From Natrinema soli (GTDB lineage: Archaea > Halobacteriota > Halobacteria > Halobacteriales > Natrialbaceae): a DNA stretch of 17,834 nucleotides. How positions within the stretch are numbered: position 1 is the stretch's first letter; the number at the start of each line of letters is the position of its first letter. A model generated the notes under the pieces. That model made no database searches and was not told the DNA's origin. It worked only from the letters and a program-made list of their open reading frames with translations. The DNA is taken from positions 1-17,834 of the forward strand of contig NZ_JAQIVI010000841.1 of assembly GCF_028618695.1 (NCBI RefSeq), read 5' to 3'. Positions 7,840-15,592 of this stretch are shown one piece after another. A program made the position numbers and the translations under genes.

Positions 7840-8493
7840 ATGAAACATCTCCGGCTGACGATCAAAACAGGAGGCGACCGCGAAGAGAGTGCTTCGATGT
7901 TCCAGGAACTCTCTAGTGCATCGTATCTTGATCGTGCTGTCGGTCTCCATTTGAATGCCTCGGATGACCGGCTTGGGCTGCTGATCTATATCGAGGGCGA
8001 TGTCAACGTCTTTCAAAATCAGATACAGCAGAAGCCAGAAGTGCTGGACTTTGAGATCATGGAAACCGGTGACAGCAGCTTTTACACATACTTTCAGACT
8101 GAATTAAACGAGATATCAGAGCAGCTCTTCGCAACCCTTACCCGCGGAAGCCTGCTTATGGTTCCCCCGTACACTTACGGCGATGGTTCTGTAACGATCT
8201 CGTTGTTCGGCCCGACCGACGAGGTACAGACAGCTGTCGCAAAGATTCCTGCTCCATTCGAGGTAAAGATCAATGAAGTGAGTGGATTAGGGGCGATACC
8301 AGGTTTGTCGGAACCGGTATTCTCTGAGCGACAGTACGATGCCCTTGAGGCGGCAAAAGACATTGGGTACTATGATATCCCTCGTCAGGGAACCTACGAG
8401 GATATCGCGGCGCGGATTGGATGTGCCCCGAGCACGGCAGCCGAGCATCTACGAAAGGCCGAGGCGAAGATCATACGGACCACTCGTCTGTAG
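7840..8493 (+). CDS. HTH_10 (Bat-type) transcription regulator
   Basis: 217 aa. The C-terminal HTH_10 domain of the bacterio-opsin activator family occupies about residues 160-217: FSERQYDALEAAKDIGYYDI, then GTYEDIAARIGCAPSTAAEHL and RKAEAKI. The N-terminal part (1-150) is an alpha/beta domain of the type that precedes HTH_10 in many haloarchaeal regulators and probably senses a ligand or redox state. It is divergent from the NAD-binding reductase gene at 6805-7752, which is the most likely target. The TATA-like GTTTAAAC 27 bp before the ATG supports this start and a leaderless message. Confidence 0.88.
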   Translation: MKHLRLTIKTGGDREESASMFQELSSASYLDRAVGLHLNASDDRLGLLIYIEGDVNVFQNQIQQKPEVLDFEIMETGDSSFYTYFQTELNEISEQLFATLTRGSLLMVPPYTYGDGSVTISLFGPTDEVQTAVAKIPAPFEVKINEVSGLGAIPGLSEPVFSERQYDALEAAKDIGYYDIPRQGTYEDIAARIGCAPSTAAEHLRKAEAKIIRTTRL

Positions 8494-8522
8494 TTACTTC
8501 TATATCCGAGGAGTCTGAGCCA

Positions 8523-8612
8523 GCTAGGTGGATTGCTCATGCACAGCAGGGTTTGAAATCTATATCGATGTCTAAATATCGCGTAGATTTATGCATGATA
8601 AATCCATCTAGC
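8523..8612. repeat. 90-bp inverted-repeat element
   Basis: 21-nt arms at 8523-8543 (GCTAGGTGGATT...TGCA) and 8592-8612 (TGCA...AATCCATCTAGC) match with three mismatches. They flank a 48-nt AT-richer centre. The right arm also contains GATTTAT-n5-ATAAATC (8586-8604). It could be a miniature inverted-repeat element, a transcription terminator of the HTH_10 gene, or a small structured RNA. It has no coding potential. Confidence 0.5.
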
Positions 8613-8739
8613 CGACTTCTGTTCTGTAGAGATATCATAGCCTATACCCGCCGATTGCGTAGTATTCCCGATAACTTGGATTCTCAGAGTACCTCTTGTC
8701 ACCCTCGCCGAGAAGCGTTTAAAGGTAGTATGACAAAGT

Positions 8740-9063
8740 TCACTCGTCTGGATTGACCGGACCTTTGTATTTGGAGGTCACTTTTTCGCCTTCCCTCCAC
8801 TGCCAGTAGTAGTAGCGGTTATCGTTGATTTCCTTGATCGTGATCGTCGCCTTTGCGGGGACGTCATCCGGTAGGTCGTCTGGTCGTTCCTCTACCTCAT
8901 CCTGGTCTGCCTCCTCCTCAAGACGAGCTTCGCGTTCCTTGTGTTCGGCTAGCTCCTCGGCGTACGTAGCAACGTCCTGGAGGTACTCCGGAGTGGACTC
9001 ATTGAGCGTGGTGACTATCTCCGTCGGGAGGTTTGCCGGTGGAGTCGGTGGCTCGTAGGACAT
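8740..9063 (-). CDS. Haloarchaeal protein with C-terminal YYYWQWREG motif (DUF6788-like)
   Basis: 107 aa. The N-terminal 30 residues are proline-rich and linked to a charged predicted coiled coil (about residues 32-62, AEELAEHKEREARLEEEA), followed by a small beta domain with NRYYYWQWREGEKVTSKYKG (about residues 82-101). Short proteins with this aromatic motif are common on haloarchaeal plasmids, viruses and genomic islands; the DUF6788-like assignment is from memory and the function is not known. The start ATG at 9063 is 12 bp from an inverted repeat (9075-9088) that may be an operator. Confidence 0.68.
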   Translation of the reverse strand: MSYEPPTPPANLPTEIVTTLNESTPEYLQDVATYAEELAEHKEREARLEEEADQDEVEERPDDLPDDVPAKATITIKEINDNRYYYWQWREGEKVTSKYKGPVNPDE

Positions 9064-9474
9064 CAGCTGTTCTCGTGTTAACCAACACGGAACGCCAACC
9101 CATAGTTTTGTTGGTTAATACGGTAATGTCGGTTCCTACCCACTTTGGAAAACGTCTTCAGTCCGATCGGTATCAGCCCAAGTGTGATCACCACTTTCGT
9201 CACATGGATCGATTGAAGTTCGATTCTTCCGCTGCTTCCGTTGCGAACTTTGATCCTCGATCTCAGCTGAATCGGGGAGACTCTTTCTTGTGGCGGCCAT
9301 GTAACACTAGTTGCACTGGACTGTGCCGTACTCGTTATATTTGACTCAGTTGTGTTCGGGGGTATCGTGTAGGATCAAGTCGCACGGCTGGATCTCAACG
9401 GTCGTGGTAGTACTCTGGTTGTTGAGTTTCTGCGTAACCGATCCCAGGAGCCTATCCATGTCGACCGAGACACC
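9064..9474. other. Intergenic segment upstream of two minus-strand genes
   Basis: No convincing gene in 411 bp. The left end holds the inverted repeats at 9075-9118. The rest (9130-9470) shows no recognised family in any frame. Confidence 0.45.
9075..9118. promoter_or_regulatory. Nested inverted repeats, candidate operator
   Basis: GTGTT-AACC-AACAC (9075-9088) is a palindrome with a 4-nt centre. TTAACCAAC (9078-9086) pairs perfectly with GTTGGTTAA (9110-9118). They lie 12-55 bp upstream of the start of the gene ending at 8740, a usual position for an operator. Confidence 0.42.
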
Positions 9475-9696
9475 TCATTTCCGACAGCTGGCTTCGTGCT
9501 GATCCGCCCAGTGTTCTTCCCAATCCTGGTCCCCGTAGTCGCAGTCAGGGATTCCGTGAGGATCCCACCCTCCGTAGCTGTGTTGCGTGCGAGTCGTCTC
9601 CACAGTGGTCGACGACTGCGTGTTCGTACGTTCAGGGGGATCGGGATCAGGCACCTTCAGAACGTCCGGGCGCACGAGAGTGCCCAAGAAGCCCAT
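9475..9696 (-). CDS. Small hypothetical protein with C-terminal CDYGDQDWEEHWADQHEASC segment
   Basis: 73 aa from the ATG at 9696; a longer reading from 9738 is possible. No family is recognised. The middle is rich in P, T and S and probably disordered. The C-terminus holds two cysteines about 19 residues apart with H and D residues between them, which might bind metal. It reads away from the replication origin, and the inverted origin repeat at 9831 lies upstream of it. Weak evidence: length, acidic composition and position only. Confidence 0.4.
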   Translation of the reverse strand: MGFLGTLVRPDVLKVPDPDPPERTNTQSSTTVETTRTQHSYGGWDPHGIPDCDYGDQDWEEHWADQHEASCRK

Positions 9697-9830
9697 GTTG
9701 TCGTATATATACCGCGTTCTTGAGAACAATGAGAACACTTATTCAGAGAATGTTTGGATTTCCGCTTGCTTGGTTCCGCGGTGATCACCACCGCCGTGCT
9801 ACTGGAGCAACGAGAGATATTCGATCCCCC

Positions 9831-9850
9831 ACACCCCAGGTGTCGAGTGT
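9831..9850 (-). repeat. ORB-like origin repeat, inverted copy
   Basis: This is the reverse complement of ACACTCGACACCTGGGGTGT, an exact match to the copy at 10116-10135. It is the only origin-array copy on the minus strand and sits on the far side of the AT-rich segment 9880-10110, so the origin has the inverted-ORB-flanked layout expected of haloarchaea. Confidence 0.85.
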
Positions 9851-9879
9851 AGATGGTCAAAACTGAAGGAGAGACGATC

Positions 9880-10110
9880 TAAAGAACGAGGTCACAATAG
9901 AGAGGGCGTTTCGAAAGAATATTTATCGTATAGAAACAGAACTAGATCAAAAAAGATTTATATAGGATAGATGTGAACAGTATCCGCAGTGGGTTCACAG
10001 CCAGAAAAAGAATAGAGAGCCAACGATATTTTGACTGCCACTGCTACTCTAAGTTCTATCTGACGGATTCTTGAGTGGGCCATAAATTAGTTATAACACG
10101 CGAATTCAGC
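9880..10110. other. AT-rich candidate duplex-unwinding element
   Basis: This stretch contains runs such as AATATTTATCG and AAAAAAGATTTATATAGG (about 9918-9966) and is clearly AT-richer than the genes around it. It lies between the inverted ORB-like repeat (9831) and the first direct one (10113) and has no gene. Archaeal origins usually have an AT-rich unwinding region in this position. Confidence 0.6.
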
Positions 10111-10112
10111 AG

Positions 10113-10333
10113 TTTACACTCGACACCTGGGGTGTGGGCCTTCTCTCTCCCACTCCTTCAATTGCTGGAAGATTTCACTCGACACCTGGGGTGTCTGAGT
10201 TCGATTCTTTACCGGGTGGCTGACCCTATTCAGTTTGATTTCACTCGACAGTTGGGGTAACCCGTCTTCAATAGATAAGCAATAGAAACCCTATTCTACG
10301 TTATTAGGGCGGTTTACACACGACTCGTGGTGT
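10113..10333 (+). repeat. Four ORB-like repeats upstream of orc1/cdc6
   Basis: Direct copies at 10113-10135, 10173-10194, 10239-10258 and a degenerate one at 10313-10333. The shared core is TTTCACTCGACACCTGGGGT. Orc1/Cdc6 proteins bind such repeats at the start of archaeal replication, and repeats next to an orc gene are usually bound by that gene's product. The last copy is just upstream of the orc TATA box, so it may also autoregulate the gene. Confidence 0.85.
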
Positions 10334-10347
10334 GGACCAACCACCTG

Positions 10348-10356
10348 TCTTTATAT
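10348..10356 (+). promoter_or_regulatory. TATA box of orc1/cdc6
   Basis: TCTTTATATG is centred about 27 bp upstream of the ATG at 10380, which supports that ATG as a leaderless start over the in-frame starts at 10371 and 10374. Confidence 0.5.
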
Positions 10357-10379
10357 GAACTGGTCTATTTTTGATGTTT

Positions 10380-11630
10380 ATGGACGACGGAGATCCCGAG
10401 AGTGGATCACTGAACGATTTCTGGGGGTCGGAAGATCCGATATTCGATCGCAAGGAGCTTCTTGATATCGATCTTGTCCCAACCGAGGAGCGTATTATCG
10501 GTCGGGATAGCGAAATCGAAAACGTCGCCTCGAGTATTCATCCAGCGATAAAGGGACAATCGCCTCGAAACACACTCATCTACGGGAAGACAGGTACGGG
10601 CAAATCCCTCGTTGCGAAACACGTCACACGAAGCGCACAGAACTATGCACTCGAGAACGGAACGAAAATGGGACGGGCGTATATCGACTGTACCCAGACG
10701 AAAACTGAGACTCGCGTCGTGATCAATCTGGCTCGAGCGTTGAACGAGCCGGAGAAAACCGGCGTTAGTATTCCAGTTACCGGGCTTTCGACTGACGTCT
10801 ATTACGAGCGGTTTTGGTCGATCCTTGACCAACTCTACGACGTCGCAATCATCATCCTCGACGAGATCGACAAGCTCCAGAACAACGAGATTCTCATGCA
10901 ACTCTCTCGGGCTGGAGAAGCAGGGAAGTTAGACTCGTGTAAAGTCGGCATTATTGCGATCAGTAACAAAATCTCGTTCAAAGAATCGCTTGATGAGCGG
11001 ATTCTCAGTAGCTTACAGGACCGTGAATTCATATTCCCTCCGTACGATGCAAACCAACTCCGTGAGATCATGTATAACCGAGATGATGCCTTCAAAGACG
11101 GTGTCATCTCGGATGACGTTATTCCGCTAAGTGCTGCGTTCGCTGCACAAGAACACGGGGATGCACGGAAGGCATTAGATATTCTTCGGAATGCTGGTGA
11201 GCTCGCGAAGGATGAGGGCGCCGACGAGGTTACTGAGGACCATGTCCGGAATGCTCGAGAGAAAGCGAATATCGACCGCTTTTCGCAACTTCTGGAAGGG
11301 CAGCCGACGCAGATCAAAGCGTCTGTCTATGCGCTCTCTGTGCTTGCGGAACAACACAGTGAGCGGGAAGAATTCGCGACCCGAGAAATCTACGAGATGT
11401 ATCAAAATATCACCTCGGATAGTGCTCTCGGGATAGAAACACTCTCTCAGCGTCGAATGAGCGATAAACTGGATGAACAGGTATTCCTCGATATCCTTGG
11501 GCAAGTAGAACGAGTCGGGCGTGGGTATAGTAGCGGCGTGACGAACTATTACTATCTCCTAGAGGATCCGGCCGTTGTTCAGGCTGTGATCCATAACGAC
11601 AGCCGATTTTCAGAACTCGAGAAGAATTAA
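10380..11630 (+). CDS. Orc1/Cdc6 replication initiator
   Basis: 416 aa, typical length. The AAA+ module has the Walker A motif GKTGTGKS (69-76), Walker B IIILDEID (157-164), sensor 1 IIAISN (191-196) and the sensor-2/initiator segment GDARKALDILR (260-270). A C-terminal winged helix (about 305-400) follows. Orc1/Cdc6 binds origin repeats and loads the MCM helicase. Here it is flanked on both sides by eleven ORB-like repeats and is 5' to a parA operon, so it is very probably the initiator of this replicon. The start at 10380 fits the TATA box; the frame begins MDDGDPESG. The plus-strand gene and its array have no interruptions. Confidence 0.95.
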   Translation: MDDGDPESGSLNDFWGSEDPIFDRKELLDIDLVPTEERIIGRDSEIENVASSIHPAIKGQSPRNTLIYGKTGTGKSLVAKHVTRSAQNYALENGTKMGRAYIDCTQTKTETRVVINLARALNEPEKTGVSIPVTGLSTDVYYERFWSILDQLYDVAIIILDEIDKLQNNEILMQLSRAGEAGKLDSCKVGIIAISNKISFKESLDERILSSLQDREFIFPPYDANQLREIMYNRDDAFKDGVISDDVIPLSAAFAAQEHGDARKALDILRNAGELAKDEGADEVTEDHVRNAREKANIDRFSQLLEGQPTQIKASVYALSVLAEQHSEREEFATREIYEMYQNITSDSALGIETLSQRRMSDKLDEQVFLDILGQVERVGRGYSSGVTNYYYLLEDPAVVQAVIHNDSRFSELEKN

Positions 11631-11639
11631 GGGCTAAGA

Positions 11640-11880
11640 TTTCACTCGACACCTGGGGTGGTATTGGATTCATTCGACACTCGGTCTCCTCCTGTGATTT
11701 GTCAAGTGCTCCGATTTCACTCGACAGTCGGGGTGCTATCATTCGTAGATGTGCAATATACTGCCCTCACACCGCATAAACACTCGATTTCATTCGACAG
11801 CCGGGGTGACGAGTCTTAACTGAATTCACTCGACACCCGGGGTGGCCGGTGGTTTGGATTTCACTCGACACCTGGGGTAT
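11640..11880 (+). repeat. Six ORB-like repeats downstream of orc1/cdc6
   Basis: Direct copies start at 11640, 11668 (degenerate), 11715, 11788, 11824 and 11859. Each is about 21 nt with the core TTTCACTCGACA and the right half (C/T)(C/T)GGGGT. Distances between starts are 28, 47, 73, 36 and 35 bp, so they are not phased as a simple tandem. They begin 10 bp after the orc stop. All have the same orientation as the copies upstream of the gene. Confidence 0.88.
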
Positions 11881-12005
11881 ACCGGCAGCATATCGGCTAT
11901 CCCTATGACTCGAGGTCGGCCTGTGGGTGGGGGTCTAACGGCGACGAGTCGGGGGAAGAGACGGCTGTAGTAGAGTTGGATATGAGCGGGTCGTGACCAA
12001 ACCTA

Positions 12006-12422
12006 TTAGAAATCTTGTCCCCACTCGCGGAGGATATCTTCGGCGTCGTCTAAGTTCTCCATACCTGCACGGTAGATCGCCTCTCGAGCATCGAGCTTGT
12101 AGAGGTCCTCGTCGAATCGGTCTGTGAGGTCACGGCGTGCGCGTTCTTCCATGTCGTCAGTATCCTCGTAGACGAACAGTTGATGCACGTCGTCGCGGTC
12201 GTCTTTGACCTTGTCTCGGCCGACTATTCTTGGTAAGTCTGACCGGTCAAACTGTCTGGTATTACTGCCGGACGGCGATTGATCTGAGTCGGTTTGACCC
12301 TCCGAATTGGATGTCTCTGCTGGCAAGTCTGACTCGTCAGTCTGACTGTTGGTACTGTCTGTCTCTGCTGTCTGTTCGTCCTCGTCATCGTTCGCGAACG
12401 GATCGGTTGTTCCTGATTTCAT
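12006..12422 (-). CDS. ParA-linked acidic protein, probable partition partner
   Basis: 138 aa. The first 70 residues are rich in D, E, S, T and Q and probably disordered. The C-terminal half reads LPRIVGRDKVKDDRDDVHQLFVYEDTDDMEERARRD and then a helical DREAIYRAG-like part ending ILREWGQDF. Its ATG overlaps the parA stop (ATGA at 12419-12422), so it is co-translated. In haloarchaeal plasmids the gene after parA often encodes a DNA-binding or adaptor partner; I infer that role from position only. No HTH is obvious. Confidence 0.7.
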   Translation of the reverse strand: MKSGTTDPFANDDEDEQTAETDSTNSQTDESDLPAETSNSEGQTDSDQSPSGSNTRQFDRSDLPRIVGRDKVKDDRDDVHQLFVYEDTDDMEERARRDLTDRFDEDLYKLDAREAIYRAGMENLDDAEDILREWGQDF

Positions 12423-13288
12423 GCTGTGGCCTCGGTTGTGGCGAACTGTTCGGTGATGTATTCCGCTAGTTCATCGAATTTCTCGAGAGTCGGTTGCTCG
12501 TAGTCGCGAAGGTCGCGATAGGATTCGTTCTCAGCCAGCTCGTAGATTGATACCTGGTTGTCCCACGCCTCGCCGAGCATCGAGCCACGTTCACCGATCG
12601 ACACCGGCGCGATCGGGAGTTCTTCATCTTCGAGCGCATCGAGATACTTCTGATTGATGTTCGTCCCACTGAGCTTATTCGGGACAGTGCCGATTACGCC
12701 CACGTCGATATCTCCGAGTTCGTCCTCGAATCCGTTGATTACGTCCCGTAGCCCTTGCACACTCCGCTCGCCTTTTGGAGACGGTTCGAACGGGATTAGG
12801 AGGTTGCCCGTCGCGTAGACGGCGTTGTACAAGTGTTGGCCCTCCGACGCTGGCGGGTCGATCATGATTACGTCGTACTCCGAGGGGACATCGGCGTCGA
12901 CGAGCACGCGCCGGAGTTGGCGTTCCTTTTCGAACTCATACTCCGGGTCCGGGTTCGTATCCTCCTCGAGTTCTTGAGCTTTGGATAAGAGGTCGTCGAG
13001 CGTCCCGAGCATATTGTGACTCGGGAGTACGTCAACACCTTCGCTCGAGCGCACGAGATCGCCGAAATCGCCCCGTGGCCGACCGATCATGTGCATTACG
13101 AGATTGTCCGCGTCGGCGCTTCCCTTGTCGTCGTCGAGTCCGAAGTGATGGGTCAACCCGCCGTCTTGTGGGTCCATGTCTATTACCAGCACCTTCTGGC
13201 CGCTGTTCGCGTGAGCTCGGGAGAGATTCGCAGCGAGCGTCGTCTTTCCGACGCCGCCGGCCTCCGACCACACCGTGTACGGTATCAT
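12419..13288 (-). CDS. parA: ParA-family partition ATPase
   Basis: 289 aa. It has the deviant Walker A motif SEAGGVGKTTLA (8-19), the DMDPQDG motif (37-43) and Walker B IMIDPPAS (141-148), which are ParA/Soj/MinD features. ParA ATPases move plasmids or chromosomes by patterned binding on the nucleoid. The start is the ATG at 13288 since MIPYTVWSEAGGVGK is a normal ParA start; an upstream GTG would give nine extra residues. A TTTATG box (13315-13320), about 30 bp upstream, fits a leaderless promoter. It stops in overlap with the next gene. Together with the orc gene and ORB array it forms a replication/partition locus. Confidence 0.93.
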   Translation of the reverse strand: MIPYTVWSEAGGVGKTTLAANLSRAHANSGQKVLVIDMDPQDGGLTHHFGLDDDKGSADADNLVMHMIGRPRGDFGDLVRSSEGVDVLPSHNMLGTLDDLLSKAQELEEDTNPDPEYEFEKERQLRRVLVDADVPSEYDVIMIDPPASEGQHLYNAVYATGNLLIPFEPSPKGERSVQGLRDVINGFEDELGDIDVGVIGTVPNKLSGTNINQKYLDALEDEELPIAPVSIGERGSMLGEAWDNQVSIYELAENESYRDLRDYEQPTLEKFDELAEYITEQFATTEATA

Positions 13289-13713
13289 ACAGGACGAATG
13301 TCGTTCTAACCCCACATAAATACTTGGCAGACAAGCCAGTAGTACTGCCCAAACTGCTCAGTATGTTCAATCAGTATTACTAGACAGTTTCACTCGCAAG
13401 TGACGTAGTTCTCTCTTCGGTAATCCGATACTATCTTCATGAAAGCAGCCACCACCGTGACGGTCAGTCTCGCAGGGGGCAACAGTGCAACCTCCGAGCG
13501 ACCGGCAGACGCAACGGCCAGCGGTGGCTTTCGGCTAGCGCTTGATAGCCATCGTGATGACAAGCGACTCACAAACCAATATCTGTTGGCAGCGGTCTCA
13601 ACAGACTCGAGGCCCTCGAGTCACCTGTCGCGTTCCCCAGTACGCGACTCATCCCAACCCCCAGTTATCCGCGAGCGAGTGTCTTTTGCTGCGTGCGCTC
13701 GCGGGTCTTTTGA

Positions 13714-13734
13714 CACACCACATTTCGAGTGAAA
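13714..13734 (-). repeat. Diverged ORB-like site (17 of 21 match)
   Basis: On the minus strand this reads TTTCACTCGAAATGTGGTGT. It agrees with the array consensus in the left half and the GG(n)GTG end, 17 of 21 positions by eye. It lies 1.8 kb from the main array and is inverted relative to it. Confidence 0.45.
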
Positions 13735-14040
13735 GGTGGGAATCGGGGAGAGATTGATAACGACCTCGGCAGTTAGTCCGACTGTCGCGTTGTGCCACAG
13801 GCGCGACACACCCATCCAACCCCACCACAGTCACTGCGAGTCCGGCCTGGTTACGTCCGCCGGGCTCGTCGCTTTTCGTCTCAGTATACATTTGACCTGG
13901 ACCGAAGGGGCAGCGATGGGGGCACCGCCGCCCATCTCATGAGCAGATGTCCGTTACAGATGGCTATGGGGGCAATGTGTGAATTTCACAAGCACACGTA
14001 TGAATGTAGCGCCGGCTCGCAGTTCGTGAGTTTTTCGAGA

Positions 14041-14061
14041 CACCCCTCGTTCGAAGTGAAA
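14041..14061 (-). repeat. Weaker ORB-like site (15 of 21 match)
   Basis: On the minus strand this reads TTTCACTTCGAACGAGGGGT. It shares the TTTCACT start and GGGGT end with the array. It is closer to other haloarchaeal ORB types than to this array and might be the remnant of a second origin. Confidence 0.35.
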
Positions 14062-14069
14062 ACAGTTGG

Positions 14070-14274
14070 TTAGTCGTCGGTCTGAAACAGCCGGTCGTCG
14101 AACTTCCCGATTGGTGGGTGGTGCGCCTGTACGGGCTGGTCGGCGTCGATCGCCGCGTCCAGCGAACTCAGACAGTACGGATCGCGAAAAACCGACTTTC
14201 GTTGTCGTCCGCGTGGGCTTGGCATCCGGGGCAGTAGAAATTGACGTAGCGGCCGTCGGGATTTGGCTACTCAT
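14070..14274 (-). pseudogene. Frameshifted zinc-ribbon protein remnant
   Basis: The ATG at 14274 overlaps the previous stop (ATGA) and gives MSSQI. After a one-base slip near 14258 the best frame reads DGRYVNFYCPGCQAHADD. A second slip near 14180 restores a frame reading YCLSSLDAAIDADQPVQAHH and ending FDDRLFQTDD, with TAA at 14070-14072. CPGC and YC suggest a zinc knuckle. The family is not recognised. The composition of each piece is typical haloarchaeal protein, unlike the other frames, which argues that this was a real gene. Confidence 0.6.
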
Positions 14275-14408
14275 CGATACTCGGCCCCCATCCCCGGCAG
14301 GCGCTCGAGCAACCAATCGGCCGTCACGACGTGCAATGTCGCCGCCTCGAAGCCCACGCTGTTGATCATCATCCCGCGCTTTGCGAGCTGGACCTGCGCT
14401 TGAATCAT
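14271..14408 (-). CDS. Very short unknown protein, possibly part of a broken gene
   Basis: 45 aa: MIQAQVQLAKRGMMINSV, a helix, then VVTADWLLERLPGMGAEYR. The ATG at 14408 is preceded by an overlapping short frame (MQLETR), so an upstream start may have been lost by a slip. Its stop overlaps the next start (ATGA at 14271-14274), consistent with an operon. The function is unknown. Confidence 0.5.
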   Translation of the reverse strand: MIQAQVQLAKRGMMINSVGFEAATLHVVTADWLLERLPGMGAEYR

Positions 14409-14425
14409 CGCGTCTCGAGTTGCAT

Positions 14426-14755
14426 CTACAGGTCCACCCCAGAGAGATCATACTCGGTGTCTCCACAGTCCTCGCAGCCGATATCGACATGGAGTTCGAC
14501 CGTCGGGCCGTCGCTCCCGTCGGCGGGTTTGAACATTATGCCCTCTTCGATACACTGGGGTTGTTCGCCCGCGTGTACTCGGCTGTCTCGCCGTCGGCCT
14601 CGAACTCGATCGGGCCGGGGTCGTCGCCGTACTCGACGTGAATCGCAACGGTCGCACGTTTGTCGGGCCAGTTGTCGCGAACCGCCACCGCCTGCTTGCT
14701 TTCGATGTGGCGGTGCTCGAGAGGTATTCGTTGTCTCGAGTATCTCTTCGACCAT
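14426..14755 (-). pseudogene. Frameshifted unknown protein remnant
   Basis: It begins MVEEILETTNT (ATG at 14755). The good frame then moves by one base (near 14720) to HIESKQAVAVRDNWPDKRAT and on through HVEYGDDPGPIEFEADGETAEYT. It returns near 14565 to IMFKPADGSDGPTVELHV, and CEDCGDTEYDLSGVDL ends at 14426. The native protein was therefore about 108 aa, acidic, with a CxxC near the C-terminus. No family is recognised. It follows the winged-helix remnant by 3 bp. Confidence 0.6.
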
Positions 14756-14758
14756 ATT

Positions 14759-15000
14759 TCACTTCACCGTCACTTGGTCGGAGAACAGGTACATATACCG
14801 TAATCGCCACCGGCCGTCCTGAGGACGTTATTGTCTCGCAGCACGCCAAAGCGGTGGAGGATCGTCGTGTAATCCATATCGAGTTTGGTCGCGAGCTGGT
14901 GGCGTTCCGCAGCAGCTCATCGAGCGCTCGGACGATCTATACCCGAGTGGGCCTCTCGAGAACTCGCGAGAAAGTATCAGAGATCGCCGTCCATCCGCTT
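14759..15000 (-). pseudogene. Decayed haloarchaeal winged-helix regulator
   Basis: The pieces read FSRVLERPTRV, a TAG at 14937-14939, then IVRALDELLRNA in the same frame. A slip leads to HQLATKLDMDYTTILHRFGV and LRDNNVLRTAGGDYG, and a last slip near 14790 leads to YMYLFSDQVTVK, with TGA at 14759-14761. This is the pattern of small haloarchaeal ArsR/MarR-like winged helices (QLA..LD.DYTT...H...L..N.V......YG). It probably regulated the operon that follows at 14755. One stop and two slips make it non-functional. The 5' end is uncertain. Confidence 0.65.
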
Positions 15001-15132
15001 GGATAGCGATCAACTAGCTTGTAAACACTTGGTCATAGTAGAGACTCAGATACCACGGTGAACTAAGCAACGAGGTTGGTATCGAACAAAAAGGGCAGGT
15101 CAGCTTCTCTCGCAGTTTTCTGAGAGTGCTGA

Positions 15133-15411
15133 TTAGGTTTGGTGAATCGACTGGACCTCGACCTCGCCAGTCCCTCGCACCACCACATCGTGCCCGGCAT
15201 ATTGGAACTCCACTTTCCCCACAGAAGATCCAGAGCGTGACGTACACAGGTCATTCAGTGCTTCCGGATCAATAGCCTCGTATAGCGGTGGCAGTTCAAC
15301 GGGGTCGACGTCCTCTGCATCGGCAACCGCCGAAACGACAGCAAACACTGGTGTATTCTTCGAATTTTCTGAAAATTCTACCATATTCTCCTGCGCACTT
15401 ATATCTGACAT
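15133..15411 (-). CDS. HalOD1 output domain protein
   Basis: 92 aa from the ATG at 15411 (MSDISAQ); an ATG nine codons later is an alternative. It has the HalOD1 pattern: VFAVVSAVADAEDVDPVELP (about residues 22-41), DPEALNDL (about residues 48-55) and the C-terminal hairpin VEFQYAGHDVVVRGTGEVEV. The role is presumably as a regulatory output module; no partner is adjacent. The flanking sequence at 15430-15470 is AT-rich and holds a TATA-like stretch. It is divergent from the PadR-like gene at 15593. Confidence 0.8.
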   Translation of the reverse strand: MSDISAQENMVEFSENSKNTPVFAVVSAVADAEDVDPVELPPLYEAIDPEALNDLCTSRSGSSVGKVEFQYAGHDVVVRGTGEVEVQSIHQT

Positions 15412-15592
15412 TGTCCGTTCAACCACAATATGACATAAAAGGTTTGTCAAATCATCTTTGTATGTATTGGAAATTGCCAGTGGTTGTTGGACAGCCGTCT
15501 GGTGAATCCGGTGGTTTTCATACATTATAATCCCCTAGGGATCTGGGACTGGTACCCCTATTCTTAAGCCGTTGAAAGCCATGAGGTTTGAT

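Larger units (their letters stand above)
13289..14069. other. Region without a secure gene; two diverged ORB-like sites
   Basis: 781 bp between parA and the decayed gene cluster. Open frames here have no recognisable family or conserved composition. The segment holds the parA promoter at its left end, a partial repeat GTTTCACTCG near 13387 and two minus-strand ORB-like sites (13714-13734 and 14041-14061). Confidence 0.45.

Noticed and set aside
7752..8016. N-terminal extension of the NAD-binding protein to 403 aa
   Set aside because: It would run through the divergent regulator gene and its promoter; the conserved protein starts at MRVFIAGSTG (7752).
13439..13732. Plus-strand 97-aa frame after parA
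   Set aside because: No motif, Ser/Arg-rich mixed composition, and an ORB-like site inside its 3' end region; probably non-coding.
14066..14822. Plus-strand frames opposite the decayed cluster
   Set aside because: The minus strand gives readable CxxC and winged-helix segments; the plus frames look like shadows.
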